Source: Treponema sp.
GTDB taxonomy: Bacteria > Spirochaetota > Spirochaetia > Treponematales > Treponemataceae
Length of the DNA: 64,000 bases
Assembly: GCA_002749205.1 (NCBI GenBank)
Contig: PDOP01000043.1
Coordinates: 1-64,000 of the forward strand
Direction: 5' to 3'
Part shown: positions 46,103 through 54,893 of the stretch, one piece after another
How positions within the stretch are numbered: position 1 is the stretch's first letter
Layout: every line of letters begins with the position of its first letter
The notes under the pieces: model-generated
The model's database searches: none
What the model was told of the DNA's origin: nothing
Seen by the model: only the letters and a program-made list of their open reading frames with translations
Program-made: the position numbers and the translations under genes

Positions 46103-46537
46103 ATGAAAAACACATTATCAATTTTTAGTCCGGGTTTTGCCGATGAGCTGATTTCCGACTTGAATACAGGTTTTGGAATGTTTGCTCCCGTAAAAAGAGC
46201 AATGCCCAGTGTAGATGTACGCGAAACAGAAGATGCTTACATCATGGATATTGAGTTACCCGGTTTAGATGAAAAAGATGTGGAATTAAATCTACACGAC
46301 AAAGTTCTCACAATTTCTTCAAACAAAATAATTGAAAATGAAAAAAAGAGTGATGAAAAATTGGGAGAATATTTAATCCGAGAACGAACCTCACAATCGT
46401 TTTCAAGAAAATTTACACTCCCTGAAGACATCAATTCTGAAGATGTAAAGGCAGAATTTGAAAAGGGCATTTTAACTATAAATATTCCGAGAAAGCCGGA
46501 AACAAAGCCCCGTAAGATTTCCATAACCAAAAAGTAA
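46103..46537 (+). CDS. hsp20: Small heat-shock protein Hsp20 family
   Basis: 144-residue alpha-crystallin-domain chaperone. The ACD spans about 35-130 (SVDVRETEDAYIMDIELPGLDEKDVELNLHD; FSRKFTLPEDINSEDVKAEFEKGILTINIPR), and a C-terminal IXI-like motif appears in PRKISITK. GGAGG lies 7 nt before the ATG. Transcription from a sigma-54 promoter is predicted instead of a CIRCE/HrcA-controlled one; no CIRCE element is seen. Confidence 0.94.
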   Translation: MKNTLSIFSPGFADELISDLNTGFGMFAPVKRAMPSVDVRETEDAYIMDIELPGLDEKDVELNLHDKVLTISSNKIIENEKKSDEKLGEYLIRERTSQSFSRKFTLPEDINSEDVKAEFEKGILTINIPRKPETKPRKISITKK

Positions 46538-46550
46538 TTGTAAATTAAAA

Positions 46551-46586
46551 AAAAGCCGAGATAAAACATTATCTCGGCTTTTTTTT
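46551..46586. terminator. Bidirectional intrinsic terminator after hsp20
   Basis: AAAAGCCGAGATAA, 4-nt loop, TTATCTCGGCTTTT plus further T; an A-run on the other side serves the converging dehydrogenase gene. Confidence 0.9.
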
Positions 46587-47567
46587 TTAATTCACTTGGT
46601 TTTTAATGTTACCGCTCAAAAAAGATTTTAGATTTTCAACAAGAATTTCACTCATTCTTTTTCGTGCTTCAAATGTTTGCCAAGCCAAATGCGGGGTTAT
46701 TACACAGTTTGGAGCGCCTAAAAGCGGATTATCCGCAGACGGCGGCTCAGTCGAAAGTACATCTGTTCCGTAGCCTGCAAGAGTTTTTTCTTTAAGAGCT
46801 TTTGATACTGCTATTTCGTCTACTATAGGCCCGCGAGCCGTGTTTATAATATATGCGGTGTTTTTTATTTTAGACAATGTACTCGAATTGATAAGATGAT
46901 ATGTAGCGTCATTTAGAGGGCAATTCAAAGTTATAAAGTCCGCAATGGAAAAAAGCTCGTTAAGTTCAACCTGTTTTGCCGATGATAATTCGGGAACAGT
47001 TTTTCGAGAACGATTTGAATAAACAACATTCATTCCCAAAGAAATACCGATACGGGCAACAGCTTGTCCGATATTTCCAAAGCCGACAATTCCCAATGTT
47101 TTTCCGACAAGCTCGTACACAGGAAAAGATTGATAGCAAAAGTGTTTTGAGTTTGACCATTTGCCTTCATGAACTTCATCGCTGTGTTTTTGAACATTCC
47201 ACATAAAGTTAAATATAAAAGCAATTGTCAGTTGTGCTACACTGTCGGTGCTGTACGACGGTATGTTGGTTACGACAATTCCGGCATTTTTGGCGGCAAT
47301 TATATCAACAACATTAAAGCCGGTTGCCAAAACTCCAATATATTTTAATTTAGGCAAGGCTGTTATAACTTCTTTTGAAATAACAACTTTGTTTGTAAAA
47401 ATAATTTCACAATCGTTAGCATGTTCAAAAATTTGTTTCTCAGATGTATTATCGTAAATTTTAACATCGCATAGTGTCGATAATTCATTCCATGAAAGGT
47501 CTCCCGGGTTTAATGTATAGCCGTCTAAAACTGCGGCATTAAATTTTGGTAAATTATTCTCAAGCAT
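46587..47567 (-). CDS. D-2-hydroxyacid dehydrogenase
   Basis: 326-residue NAD-dependent oxidoreductase. Rossmann motif GKTLGIVGFGNIGQAVARIG (near 150), catalytic Arg in INTARGPIVDE, Glu in GTDVLSTEPPS, His in VITPHLAWQT. Closest in style to glycerate/hydroxypyruvate reductases, but substrate is not decidable. AGGAGG precedes the ATG. Confidence 0.9.
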   Translation of the reverse strand: MLENNLPKFNAAVLDGYTLNPGDLSWNELSTLCDVKIYDNTSEKQIFEHANDCEIIFTNKVVISKEVITALPKLKYIGVLATGFNVVDIIAAKNAGIVVTNIPSYSTDSVAQLTIAFIFNFMWNVQKHSDEVHEGKWSNSKHFCYQSFPVYELVGKTLGIVGFGNIGQAVARIGISLGMNVVYSNRSRKTVPELSSAKQVELNELFSIADFITLNCPLNDATYHLINSSTLSKIKNTAYIINTARGPIVDEIAVSKALKEKTLAGYGTDVLSTEPPSADNPLLGAPNCVITPHLAWQTFEARKRMSEILVENLKSFLSGNIKNQVN

Positions 47568-47610
47568 AGTTCCTCCTAAGTGATTTTATACAAAAGTTTA
47601 AAAAATTGCA

Positions 47611-47640
47611 ATTGAGGAAATTGAAAAAGTAAAGTAAACC
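47611..47640 (-). repeat. Family-3 repeat fragment, copy F3d
   Basis: Minus strand: TTTACTTTACTTTTTCAATTTCCTCAAT, the 3' end of family 3. Confidence 0.4.
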
Positions 47641-47654
47641 ATGAATAAATTATT

Positions 47655-47860
47655 GCGTGAATAAAAAAAGAAATCCCAACAAGGTAATCAAAACGATTAA
47701 ACTGATTTGGACATCTTGCCGGTATCCTTTTGTCCGATTAAATTCAGGCAAAAAGACCTTTGACCGGAGGGAAAAGCGTCTATTGTGTTTATAAAAAAGG
47801 ACAAAAGATTTAAGGCAGATGTCGGGTTGGACAGCAAAAGCGAAAGCGTTGCACAAAGTT
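47655..47860 (-). repeat. Family-1 compound-hairpin repeat, copy C9
   Basis: Minus orientation. Arm 1 CATCTtGCC (47712-47720)/GGCAGATG (47814-47821, one bulge); arm 2 CTTTTGTCC (47727-47735)/GGACAAAAG (47799-47807); loops TTAAAT / GATACC; 5' GCAACGCTTTCGCTTTTGC. Fills the divergent gap before 47,934. Confidence 0.85.
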
Positions 47861-47933
47861 TAAATAAAATGTTCTACATAATTTTTTGTTAATTTTCGTT
47901 TCTTTTTGCCGATAAACATTTTGGAGAGGTAAA

Positions 47934-48908
47934 ATGAAAAAAAATTTGACTGTTTTGCTTGTTTTTTGTTTTTTTATAACTGTGTTCGCACAACAAATTC
48001 CGGTTAATTCTTCGGGGTTGCAGTTTTCTATAAATTTTTATGACAGACATATTTATTATCCGGGTGATGGGAACTCTGAGCCTATTCTTGTGCGTGTAAG
48101 TATTACGAATAGCGGAGCATCAACTCTCAGGTTTAAGATGGCAGATGAGCATTCTTTTAGTTTGGATTTTTCGGTAATTGATACGAAGAATAGGTTTGTT
48201 AAACATTCAAGAGATTGGTTAAGAAAGCAGAATTCAAATCGTAAAATTTACTTTAGGGAAGTCAGTCTTGAGCCGGGTGAAACTTATTCGTTTATTGAGA
48301 ATTTAAAAGATTATATTCATTTGGAGTTACCGGGTGTTTATATTTTGCAGTCAAACTTTTTTCCTGAATTAAAGCATAGTCCCGATGCCTCTGATTTTCA
48401 TAATACATCCAACAGGTTGAGTTTTGAAGTGAAACCGGCTCCGGGTCCTGCAGGTTTAGGTTCTATTCCTGTAAGCGAAAACACCGGTGAAGTATTAGAA
48501 GCACAAATGATACCGCCGGATCAAGTTATAACATACATTTTGGCGGCAAGGCAAAAATCAAGATGGGAGCAGTTTTTCTTGTATTTGGATATTGAAAGGA
48601 TGATAGAAAGAAATCCGGCTCGAAATAAGCAATATAAAGCAGAATCGGAAATGGGTAGATACCGAATGATTGAAAATTTCCGCCACGAGTTAAGGCAAGC
48701 AAGAATTGAAAAAGATATTGTGGCAATTCCGGTTGATTTTGAAATTGAAAGAACCACCTATACCGGAACAGAAGCAGAAGTTAGAGTTATCGAATGGTTC
48801 GCTTACAAGGATTTCCGTGAAAAAAAGAGATTTACATATTATCTTTCATCACGGGACGGAATTTGGACAGTTTACGATTATGTTGTTGAAAACTTAGGAA
48901 CAGAGTAA
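47934..48908 (+). CDS. Exported protein of unknown function
   Basis: 324 residues. Signal peptide (KKNLTVLLVFCFFITVFAQ, cleavage near 19), an Ig-like beta domain (SINFYDRHIYYPGDG to LELPGVYILQSNFF, about 25-150), a Pro-rich linker, then a helical domain (PDQVITYILAARQKSRWEQFFLYLDIERMI) ending in a beta part (WFAYKDFREKKRFTYYLSSRDGIWTVYDY) resembling lipocalin-like/NTF2-like ends. Periplasmic. GGAGAGG precedes the ATG. No name can be given. Confidence 0.75.
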   Translation: MKKNLTVLLVFCFFITVFAQQIPVNSSGLQFSINFYDRHIYYPGDGNSEPILVRVSITNSGASTLRFKMADEHSFSLDFSVIDTKNRFVKHSRDWLRKQNSNRKIYFREVSLEPGETYSFIENLKDYIHLELPGVYILQSNFFPELKHSPDASDFHNTSNRLSFEVKPAPGPAGLGSIPVSENTGEVLEAQMIPPDQVITYILAARQKSRWEQFFLYLDIERMIERNPARNKQYKAESEMGRYRMIENFRHELRQARIEKDIVAIPVDFEIERTTYTGTEAEVRVIEWFAYKDFREKKRFTYYLSSRDGIWTVYDYVVENLGTE

Positions 48909-48964
48909 TAGATCTACTTGCAAAAGTCAGATGAGTTTTGCAAGTTTTTCAATATTCTTTGAGG
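48907..48964 (+). repeat. Family-3 repeat fragment, copy F3e
   Basis: ACTTGCAAAA, 11-nt loop, TTTGCAAGT, then TTTTTCAATATTCTTTGAGG. It fills the 62-bp gap between two genes and supplies the SD (GAGG) of the next one. Confidence 0.45.
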
Positions 48965-48970
48965 TAAATA

Positions 48971-49705
48971 ATGAAGGTAATGTTGATTTCTGAAAATATA
49001 AAAAGCTGTGAAAAAGTTATCAGGATAATTGAAAAGCACAACATTGCTTTGGTAAATTACAGGTTTCCGATGAAGGCATTGGACAATATAGAAGAAATTT
49101 CACCCGATGTTGTCATCATAAATGCAATTAATTTTCCCAGACATTGGAAAGTTATAGTTCAATATATAAACACGTATATCAAAAAAGTAGATGAGTACAA
49201 ATATCCGACGATTATATTACTTATAAACAATTCATTCAAAAATGATGATTTTGATAAAGCGTCACATTTAAATATCGATACTTTTATCAATATCGAAGAC
49301 GAAAAGCCTGATGAATACGAGAAGTTAAATCATATTTTTGCCTGCAAAGAAAAAGGAAAAGAGGAAATGAAAGCGATAAATTTTTTATTCACTGAGCCTA
49401 AATCAAATAAAATTGTTACAGGAACCGTAAACGACATAGCAGACAATTCAATCAGATTTTTACCGGAGAATTCCGAAACCGTATTCAATTTAAAAGCCGG
49501 TGAAATTTTAAGCAATACTCTTCTTCAAATCGGAAAAAATCGTTTTACTCCACAATGTAAAGTTACAAATAAAAACGGGAATTTGTTTGAATTTTCATTT
49601 GAGGGTATTACAAGGGTAGAAAAAAAGCTAATCAATAATAAGTTAAATCATTTTAAAATAGGCAAAAATATGACCAGCACCAGCATTCCAAATACAACCA
49701 GATAA
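48971..49705 (+). CDS. Degenerate receiver plus PilZ-like domain protein
   Basis: 244 residues, soluble. The first 115 residues look like a response-regulator fold without the usual Asp cluster (MKVMLISENIKSCEKVIRII; ISPDVVIINAI). The C-terminal part (about 130-225) is PilZ-like: TGTVNDIADNSIRFLPE stands where PilZ has DxSxxG, and the RxxxR motif is absent, so c-di-GMP binding is doubtful. Ends 58 bp inside the convergent zinc-ribbon gene. Confidence 0.6.
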   Translation: MKVMLISENIKSCEKVIRIIEKHNIALVNYRFPMKALDNIEEISPDVVIINAINFPRHWKVIVQYINTYIKKVDEYKYPTIILLINNSFKNDDFDKASHLNIDTFINIEDEKPDEYEKLNHIFACKEKGKEEMKAINFLFTEPKSNKIVTGTVNDIADNSIRFLPENSETVFNLKAGEILSNTLLQIGKNRFTPQCKVTNKNGNLFEFSFEGITRVEKKLINNKLNHFKIGKNMTSTSIPNTTR

Positions 49706-50001
49706 ATCCATAAAGGCAATCTTTCATCATCGGAAATATTGATTTGAGCACCTCTTTCGCTTCGGCTTAATCTTAGAGAAAATCGTTTTTTTGACTTTTT
49801 TGTTTCTTTTTGTCTTGTCCCTTTATGCACAGCATACCCGCATTTTGGACACCCCCCTTTAAACTTGGATTCTGCACCGGTAAATCCACATTGAGGACAT
49901 TTAATAGACGCAAAAAACCTGCCGCAATGAGGGCAAATTTTTGTATTTCGCTTTACCTCATTACCGCAGAATTCACAAAAAAATTTGGGTATCTTACTCA
50001 T
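49648..50001 (-). CDS. Zinc-ribbon membrane protein
   Basis: 118 residues. Two zinc ribbons in the first 57 residues (FCEFCGNEV...CPHCG; CPQCGFTG...CPKCG), a basic linker (KKSKKRFSLRLSRSERG), and a C-terminal transmembrane helix (WIYLVVFGMLVLVIFLPIL), i.e. a tail-anchored zinc-ribbon protein. Start overlaps the FmdB-like stop by one base, so the two are coupled. Its 3' end overlaps the opposite-strand gene at 48,971. Confidence 0.75.
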   Translation of the reverse strand: MSKIPKFFCEFCGNEVKRNTKICPHCGRFFASIKCPQCGFTGAESKFKGGCPKCGYAVHKGTRQKETKKSKKRFSLRLSRSERGAQINISDDERLPLWIYLVVFGMLVLVIFLPILK

Positions 50002-50240
50002 TAAGAGCTACAACCGCTGCATGAGCCGCAAGATTTTCCGCTGCATTCAGAAGAAGATGATTTTGCGGCGGAGTCATTAACATAAAAACCTGAGCCTTTA
50101 AAATTTGCACAAAAGCTGGTAATGACCCTCTTGGATTTTTTACCGCATTTAGGGCATTCTGCTGTAGGCTCGTCAGACATTTTTTGAAAAACATCAAAAT
50201 TGTGATTGCATGAACTGCATGAATATTCGTAAGTTGGCAT
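50001..50240 (-). CDS. FmdB-family zinc-ribbon protein
   Basis: 79 residues. Classic FmdB start (PTYEYSCSSCNHNFDVFQKMSDEP) with CxxC pairs SCSSC and CPKCG, FKGSGFYVND, and a Ser/Gly/Cys-rich tail (SGKSCGSCSGCSS). Named for a putative formamidase regulator; actual role unknown. Coupled to the zinc-ribbon membrane gene downstream. Confidence 0.9.
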   Translation of the reverse strand: MPTYEYSCSSCNHNFDVFQKMSDEPTAECPKCGKKSKRVITSFCANFKGSGFYVNDSAAKSSSSECSGKSCGSCSGCSS

Positions 50241-50291
50241 TTTTATATCCTCATAAATTTAGACAGATAATTTTATTCTATCCACATTTTT

Positions 50292-51137
50292 TTAATAAAC
50301 TTCTTTTAAAAGGTAGGCAAGGTCAGCATAACTAATTTTGCCGTTTTCAACTTTCACCAAGTAATCTTCGATCTTTATCTCACCGTCAAGCATTCTACTT
50401 AATATCATGGCAAGGGCTGCTGTCGTTCCTTTATTACCTGTTTTTGCAATAAACGAATATGTATATATTTCATCATCTTTTTGATTGAAAAAATACACTT
50501 CGATAGTTTTTACCGGAAGCCCCAAATCCGTTCCCAAAAGTTTAGATATTATAAAATTAGGATTAGCGGAAAACAGGGCAACTCCGTTTTTTTCGCCTAA
50601 AGAAATAAATTTATTAAAATCAGGGCTAAAATCAGGGGCATCAGGATTGCTTATATTTGCAAGTGTCATATCCATATCTCCGGCTTTTTTTTCACCCATG
50701 ACAAGAAACGCAAATTTAGGATGCGGAATAGATACGTCTAAATCATAAGACTCGTAATATTCGTGATTATCTACTGTTGTTTTTTTCTTCCACCCGTAAG
50801 ATTGCTTAAAAATCACATCTGTCAAACCGGCGGGGTATGTTCCGTTTGCACAAACCCTCACTGCCGTATCGCTTCTTTTTTGAAAAAAACCGGAATGGAT
50901 TACATCAGTTTTGTCAATGGCCATTTGTATGTATTTATCCTCTGCCATATCACCTAGTAATGCATCAATAAAAATTTTGTTGTTTTTCACGGGAAGATAC
51001 ATATACAAGTCAGCATCTGAACCGATAACCCCGAATGGCTGAACAGGGTGAGACTTTATCTTCTGTGTTGCACAACTTGATAAAAAGGCAAGTAAAATCA
51101 TTGCCACAATAATTTTGTTAAGATTGCTGTTTTTCAA
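50292..51137 (-). CDS. Lipoprotein of unknown function
   Basis: 281 residues. Signal peptide with lipobox FLSSC (Cys near residue 22). The body is alpha/beta with YLPVKNNKIFIDALLGDM and a C-terminal helix pair; no known domain recognised. Start is TTG 51137, 7 nt after GGAGG, both lying inside the last codons of ileS (20-bp overlap), so it is translationally coupled to ileS. Confidence 0.75.
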   Translation of the reverse strand: MKNSNLNKIIVAMILLAFLSSCATQKIKSHPVQPFGVIGSDADLYMYLPVKNNKIFIDALLGDMAEDKYIQMAIDKTDVIHSGFFQKRSDTAVRVCANGTYPAGLTDVIFKQSYGWKKKTTVDNHEYYESYDLDVSIPHPKFAFLVMGEKKAGDMDMTLANISNPDAPDFSPDFNKFISLGEKNGVALFSANPNFIISKLLGTDLGLPVKTIEVYFFNQKDDEIYTYSFIAKTGNKGTTAALAMILSRMLDGEIKIEDYLVKVENGKISYADLAYLLKEVY

Positions 51138-54100
51138 TACTTAGCCTCCATAATTTATTATCACAATCAACTGTGGTCGAATGTGGTAAGTTAATTTTAG
51201 CAGAAAGCCAATCAGCTTTTGCTGAAAGAGTTTCGCTCATTATGTAATCTTTATGAATCGAAAAAGCTCTTTTTAATGCTTCATTTGAAGCTGCATCAGA
51301 TGAATCAGCCCATACCTTCAACTCTATTCGGTCGGTAACCGAAAAACCACATTCTTTTCGTAAATTCTGTATTCCGCGAATTAAGTCTCTCACATATCCT
51401 TCCATCAAAAGCTCATCTGTAAGATAAGTATTTAACGCAATAGTTAAAGTACCATCATTTATTACTTTCAAAGATTCTTTTTCAATTCTGTTTACAATTA
51501 AATTATCGGTATTAAGATCAAAAGTTTTACCGTCTACTTCCAAACTTAAAACAGAGCCATCTATTACATTCTGAATATCATTAGAGCTTAGATCCTCTAT
51601 TAGCTTAGCAGCCTTCTTCATTGATGAGCCGAGCAATTTTCCAAGTACCTTAAAGTTAGCTTTTGCGGAATACTCAACAAGCTCGTCTTCTTTTTCATGA
51701 AAAACAATTTCCTTGACATTAAGCTCTTCCATAATGCTGTCCTGCATTTCAAGCAATACTTTTTTTTCGGTAGAATTTTTGGTAACAATTTCGACAGCTT
51801 TAAGCGGTTGCCTTATCTTCAAATTAAACTGATACCGCAAAGAGCGCCCCATTGAAATAGCTTTTTGAACCGTTTCCATTTTAAATTCAAGCGCTTCATC
51901 TCTGATGTTTTCGTTGTACTCAGGATAATCCGCAAGATGAACAGACTGAGCATCATCTTCTGTTTTTAAGTTCTGCCAGATGCTTTCCGTAATAAACGGT
52001 ATAATAGGAGCCGCTACCAAAACAAATGTCTTTAACGCTCTATACAGAGTTCCGTAAGCCTGAATTTTATCCGAATCATTTTCGCTTTTCCAAAAGCGGC
52101 GTCTTGACCTTCGTATATACCAATTATTTAATAAATCAATATAAGTTACAATAGGATCAATTGCCGAAAATAAATCATAATCATCAAGGGATTGAGTAAC
52201 ATCTAAAACCAATTTTTCCGTAACGGATAAAATCCACAAATCAAGAGGGTTATTCAACTCTGAAACAAACTCAGCCGTTGAGATTGTAGGAGATTGAAAT
52301 CCGTCTATATTTGCGTATGTTACAAAAAAACTGTAACTGTTCCAAAGCGGAATTAATACATCTTTTAAAACATCTCGCACTCCGTCATCTGAAAACTTTA
52401 AATCATCTGCTTTAACAACGGGTGAATGCAATAAAAACATTCTAAGAGCATCGGCACCGAACTTATTTATAACTTCAACAGGGTCGGTGTAATTTTTAAG
52501 AGACTTCGACATTTTCCTGCCATCGGAAGCAAGAATTAAACCGTTTACAATACAGTTCATAAAAGCCGGCTCATCAAAAATAGCGGTTGAAAGAACCGTC
52601 AACAAATAAAACCAACCTCTTGTTTGATCCAAACCCTCAGAAATAAAATCAGCAGGAAAATGTTTATCAAATTTTTCCTTATTTTCAAACGGATAATGTT
52701 GTTGTGCATAAGGCATGGAACCTGACTCAAACCAACAATCAAGAACCTCAGAGACTCTGTGCATCTTATCGCCACATTCACAAGGAACAGTAATTTTATC
52801 GACAAACTGTTTATGCAAATCTTCCGGCATTTCTCCCGAAAGCTCTTTTAGCTCTGCCCTACTTCCAATACAAATCTTTTTTCCGCAAGACGGACATTTC
52901 CAAACAGGAATAGGATTACCCCAAAATCGGTTTCTGCTTATTGCCCAATCTCTTGCGCCCTCAAGCCATTTTCCGAAACGACCTGCTTTTATATGAGCCG
53001 GTTGCCAGTTAATCTTTGAATTTGCCTTCAAAAGATTTGGTTTAAACTTTTCAACTGCAACAAACCAACTTCCGATTGCTCTGTAAATCAAAGGGCTCGA
53101 ACATCTCCAACAATGAGGATACGCATGTAAAATTTGATCCCGCTTAAAAAGTTTATTTTCATCTTTGAGCTTTGCAATTATTGCCTTATCGGCAGACTTT
53201 ACAAAAACACCCTTATAATCAGAAACTTCTTCTGTAAACTTACACTCTTCATCAATGGGAGAGACAGTCGGAACACCTGTATTCTTAAATATCCTGTTAT
53301 CGTCTTCACCGAAACCGGGAGCCGTATGAACAATACCTGTACCGTCTTCCGTTGAAACAAAATCACCAATTAAAACTCTAAAAGCCCCCTGTCCTGCATC
53401 TTTGGAAGAGCCGTCCTTATTTGCACCCAACTTGGCAAAATACGGAAACAAAGGCTCGTATCTCAAGCCTTCCAAATCAGAGCCTTTAAACTTTTTAAGA
53501 ACCTCAATATTTGCATCTTCTTTATAATAAGCGGCAATACGACTTTCGGCTATAATAAACAGCTCACCCTCGCAAGAAGCATCTTTAACCAAACAGTAAT
53601 CAATATCGGCGCCTACCGCCAACCCTAAATTAGACGGCAATGTCCACGGCGTTGTTGTCCAAGCAAGCAAATACGCATCAGCAATTTCATCATCGGATAA
53701 AACACCATCAGCCGGAAAAGAATCAACCGCGAATTTCACTTTAAACTTAACTGTAATTGCAGGGTCATACACATCTTTATAACCGCCTAAATTAAGCTCA
53801 TGGTTTGACAAAACAGTCGAGCAACGAGGACAATAAGGCAAAATATAATGCCCCTCATAAATTAAGCCCTTATCCCAGAGTTGCTTAAAAACCCACCAAA
53901 TTGTCTCCATAAAATCAGGATCCATCGTCTTATAATCATTTTCAAAATCGACCCATCGTCCAAGCCGCGTAATGGTTTGCTCCCATTCATTAACATAGCG
54001 TAAAACACTTTCCCGACAAGCATTATTAAAATTCTCAACACCGTATTTTTCAATATCAGTTTTTGAATTAAGTCCCAACTCCTGCTCAATCAAATTCTCA

Positions 54101-54375
54101 ACAGGTAAACCATGACAATCCCAACCAAACCTACGCTCAACCTTCATTCCTTTCATAGTCTTATATCTTGGAATCAAATCTTTCACCGTAGACGGCACAA
54201 AATGACCGTAATGAGGCAAACCGGTTGCAAAAGGAGGGCCGTCAAAAAAAACAAATTCTTTACAGCCCTCACGATTTGAAACAGACTTCTTGAAAATTCC
54301 ATTTTCTTTCCAAAACTTTAAGATCTCTTCTTCCTGCTTTGGAAAATTAACCTTAGAATTCACATCTTTATACAT
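51118..54375 (-). CDS. ileS: Isoleucyl-tRNA synthetase
   Basis: 1,085-residue class I synthetase of the long, eukaryote-like type (IleS2). HIGH motif FATGLPHYGHF (near 57), KMSKS in DGRKMSKSLKNY (near 621), CP1 editing domain between them (TTPWTLPSNLGLAVG; GTGIVHTAPGFGEDD), zinc-type Cys clusters (CPSCGKKIC, CECGD). Such enzymes are often naturally mupirocin-insensitive. ATG 54375 follows AGGAG by 6 nt; the track's TTG 54378 is one codon too far. Confidence 0.97.
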   Translation of the reverse strand: MYKDVNSKVNFPKQEEEILKFWKENGIFKKSVSNREGCKEFVFFDGPPFATGLPHYGHFVPSTVKDLIPRYKTMKGMKVERRFGWDCHGLPVENLIEQELGLNSKTDIEKYGVENFNNACRESVLRYVNEWEQTITRLGRWVDFENDYKTMDPDFMETIWWVFKQLWDKGLIYEGHYILPYCPRCSTVLSNHELNLGGYKDVYDPAITVKFKVKFAVDSFPADGVLSDDEIADAYLLAWTTTPWTLPSNLGLAVGADIDYCLVKDASCEGELFIIAESRIAAYYKEDANIEVLKKFKGSDLEGLRYEPLFPYFAKLGANKDGSSKDAGQGAFRVLIGDFVSTEDGTGIVHTAPGFGEDDNRIFKNTGVPTVSPIDEECKFTEEVSDYKGVFVKSADKAIIAKLKDENKLFKRDQILHAYPHCWRCSSPLIYRAIGSWFVAVEKFKPNLLKANSKINWQPAHIKAGRFGKWLEGARDWAISRNRFWGNPIPVWKCPSCGKKICIGSRAELKELSGEMPEDLHKQFVDKITVPCECGDKMHRVSEVLDCWFESGSMPYAQQHYPFENKEKFDKHFPADFISEGLDQTRGWFYLLTVLSTAIFDEPAFMNCIVNGLILASDGRKMSKSLKNYTDPVEVINKFGADALRMFLLHSPVVKADDLKFSDDGVRDVLKDVLIPLWNSYSFFVTYANIDGFQSPTISTAEFVSELNNPLDLWILSVTEKLVLDVTQSLDDYDLFSAIDPIVTYIDLLNNWYIRRSRRRFWKSENDSDKIQAYGTLYRALKTFVLVAAPIIPFITESIWQNLKTEDDAQSVHLADYPEYNENIRDEALEFKMETVQKAISMGRSLRYQFNLKIRQPLKAVEIVTKNSTEKKVLLEMQDSIMEELNVKEIVFHEKEDELVEYSAKANFKVLGKLLGSSMKKAAKLIEDLSSNDIQNVIDGSVLSLEVDGKTFDLNTDNLIVNRIEKESLKVINDGTLTIALNTYLTDELLMEGYVRDLIRGIQNLRKECGFSVTDRIELKVWADSSDAASNEALKRAFSIHKDYIMSETLSAKADWLSAKINLPHSTTVDCDNKLWRLSIEKQQS

Positions 54376-54474
54376 CAAAAACTCCTAATCAAAAATAACC
54401 CCGAATTATATCATTTTTTCTTAAAAATTTCCAGTACTTCGCGACTGATTTTAAAGCTTATATAATAATAAATT

Positions 54475-54660
54475 ATGCAACGCTTGCGCTTTTGCATTTC
54501 AACCCTCGCCTGCCTTAAATCTTTTGTTTTCTTCTTCTAAAAACGATCACCGTCTCACTACCGTGAGCCGGCTCTACTTTTTAATACACAAAACAAAAGG
54601 ATACCGGCAGGCTTCAAAATCAGGTTAAGTATTCTGAAAATCCGGCCGGTTTTCTGAACA
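54475..54660 (+). repeat. Family-1 compound-hairpin repeat, copy C10 (type example)
   Basis: Order 5'-3': GCAACGCTTGCGCTTTTGC hairpin; AACCC; arm 1 GCCTGCC (54508-54514); loop TTAAAT; arm 2 CTTTTGTTTT (54521-54530); inner stem ACCGtCTCAC...GTGAGCCGGCT; arm 2' AAAACAAAAG (54590-54599); loop GATACC; arm 1' GGCAGGC (54606-54612); AAAATCAGGTTAAG; CCGGCCGGTTTTCTG. Across copies the arms change together while the loops and flanks do not. Confidence 0.92.
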
Positions 54661-54691
54661 TAAGAGATTTTTGTTTACAACCGCCTGTCGA

Positions 54692-54838
54692 GGGAGGGGG
54701 TAGCGGAAAAACAATTGTCATGTTTAAATTAAGGTTGTAGGTTTTCTCTGACGGTTAGGAAGAGAAAACTCATGTAAATAATTTACATGGCAATTTTTTG
54801 CAAGCGAGGGGGAGGCTTCCCCCTCTTAAAAAAAATTT
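54692..54838 (+). repeat. Family-2 repeat, copy F2e
   Basis: GGGGGTAGCGGAAAAACAA, stem AATTGTCATGT...ACATGGCAATT with a long loop that carries its own IR (TTTTCTCT...AGAGAAAA), TTTTTTGCAAGCGAGGGGG, hairpin GAGGGGGAGGCTTCCCCCTC. Sits between C10 and nth. Confidence 0.85.
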
Positions 54839-54857
54839 GAATATTTTTTTAACAGCC

Positions 54858-54886
54858 TTGAAAGGTTTTTCTAATTTGCATATATT
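54858..54886 (+). promoter_or_regulatory. Promoter of nth, leaderless layout
   Basis: TTGAAA (54858-54863), 17-bp spacer, TATATT (54881-54886), 7 nt to the ATG, no SD. Confidence 0.65.
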
Positions 54887-54893
54887 CTTAATT

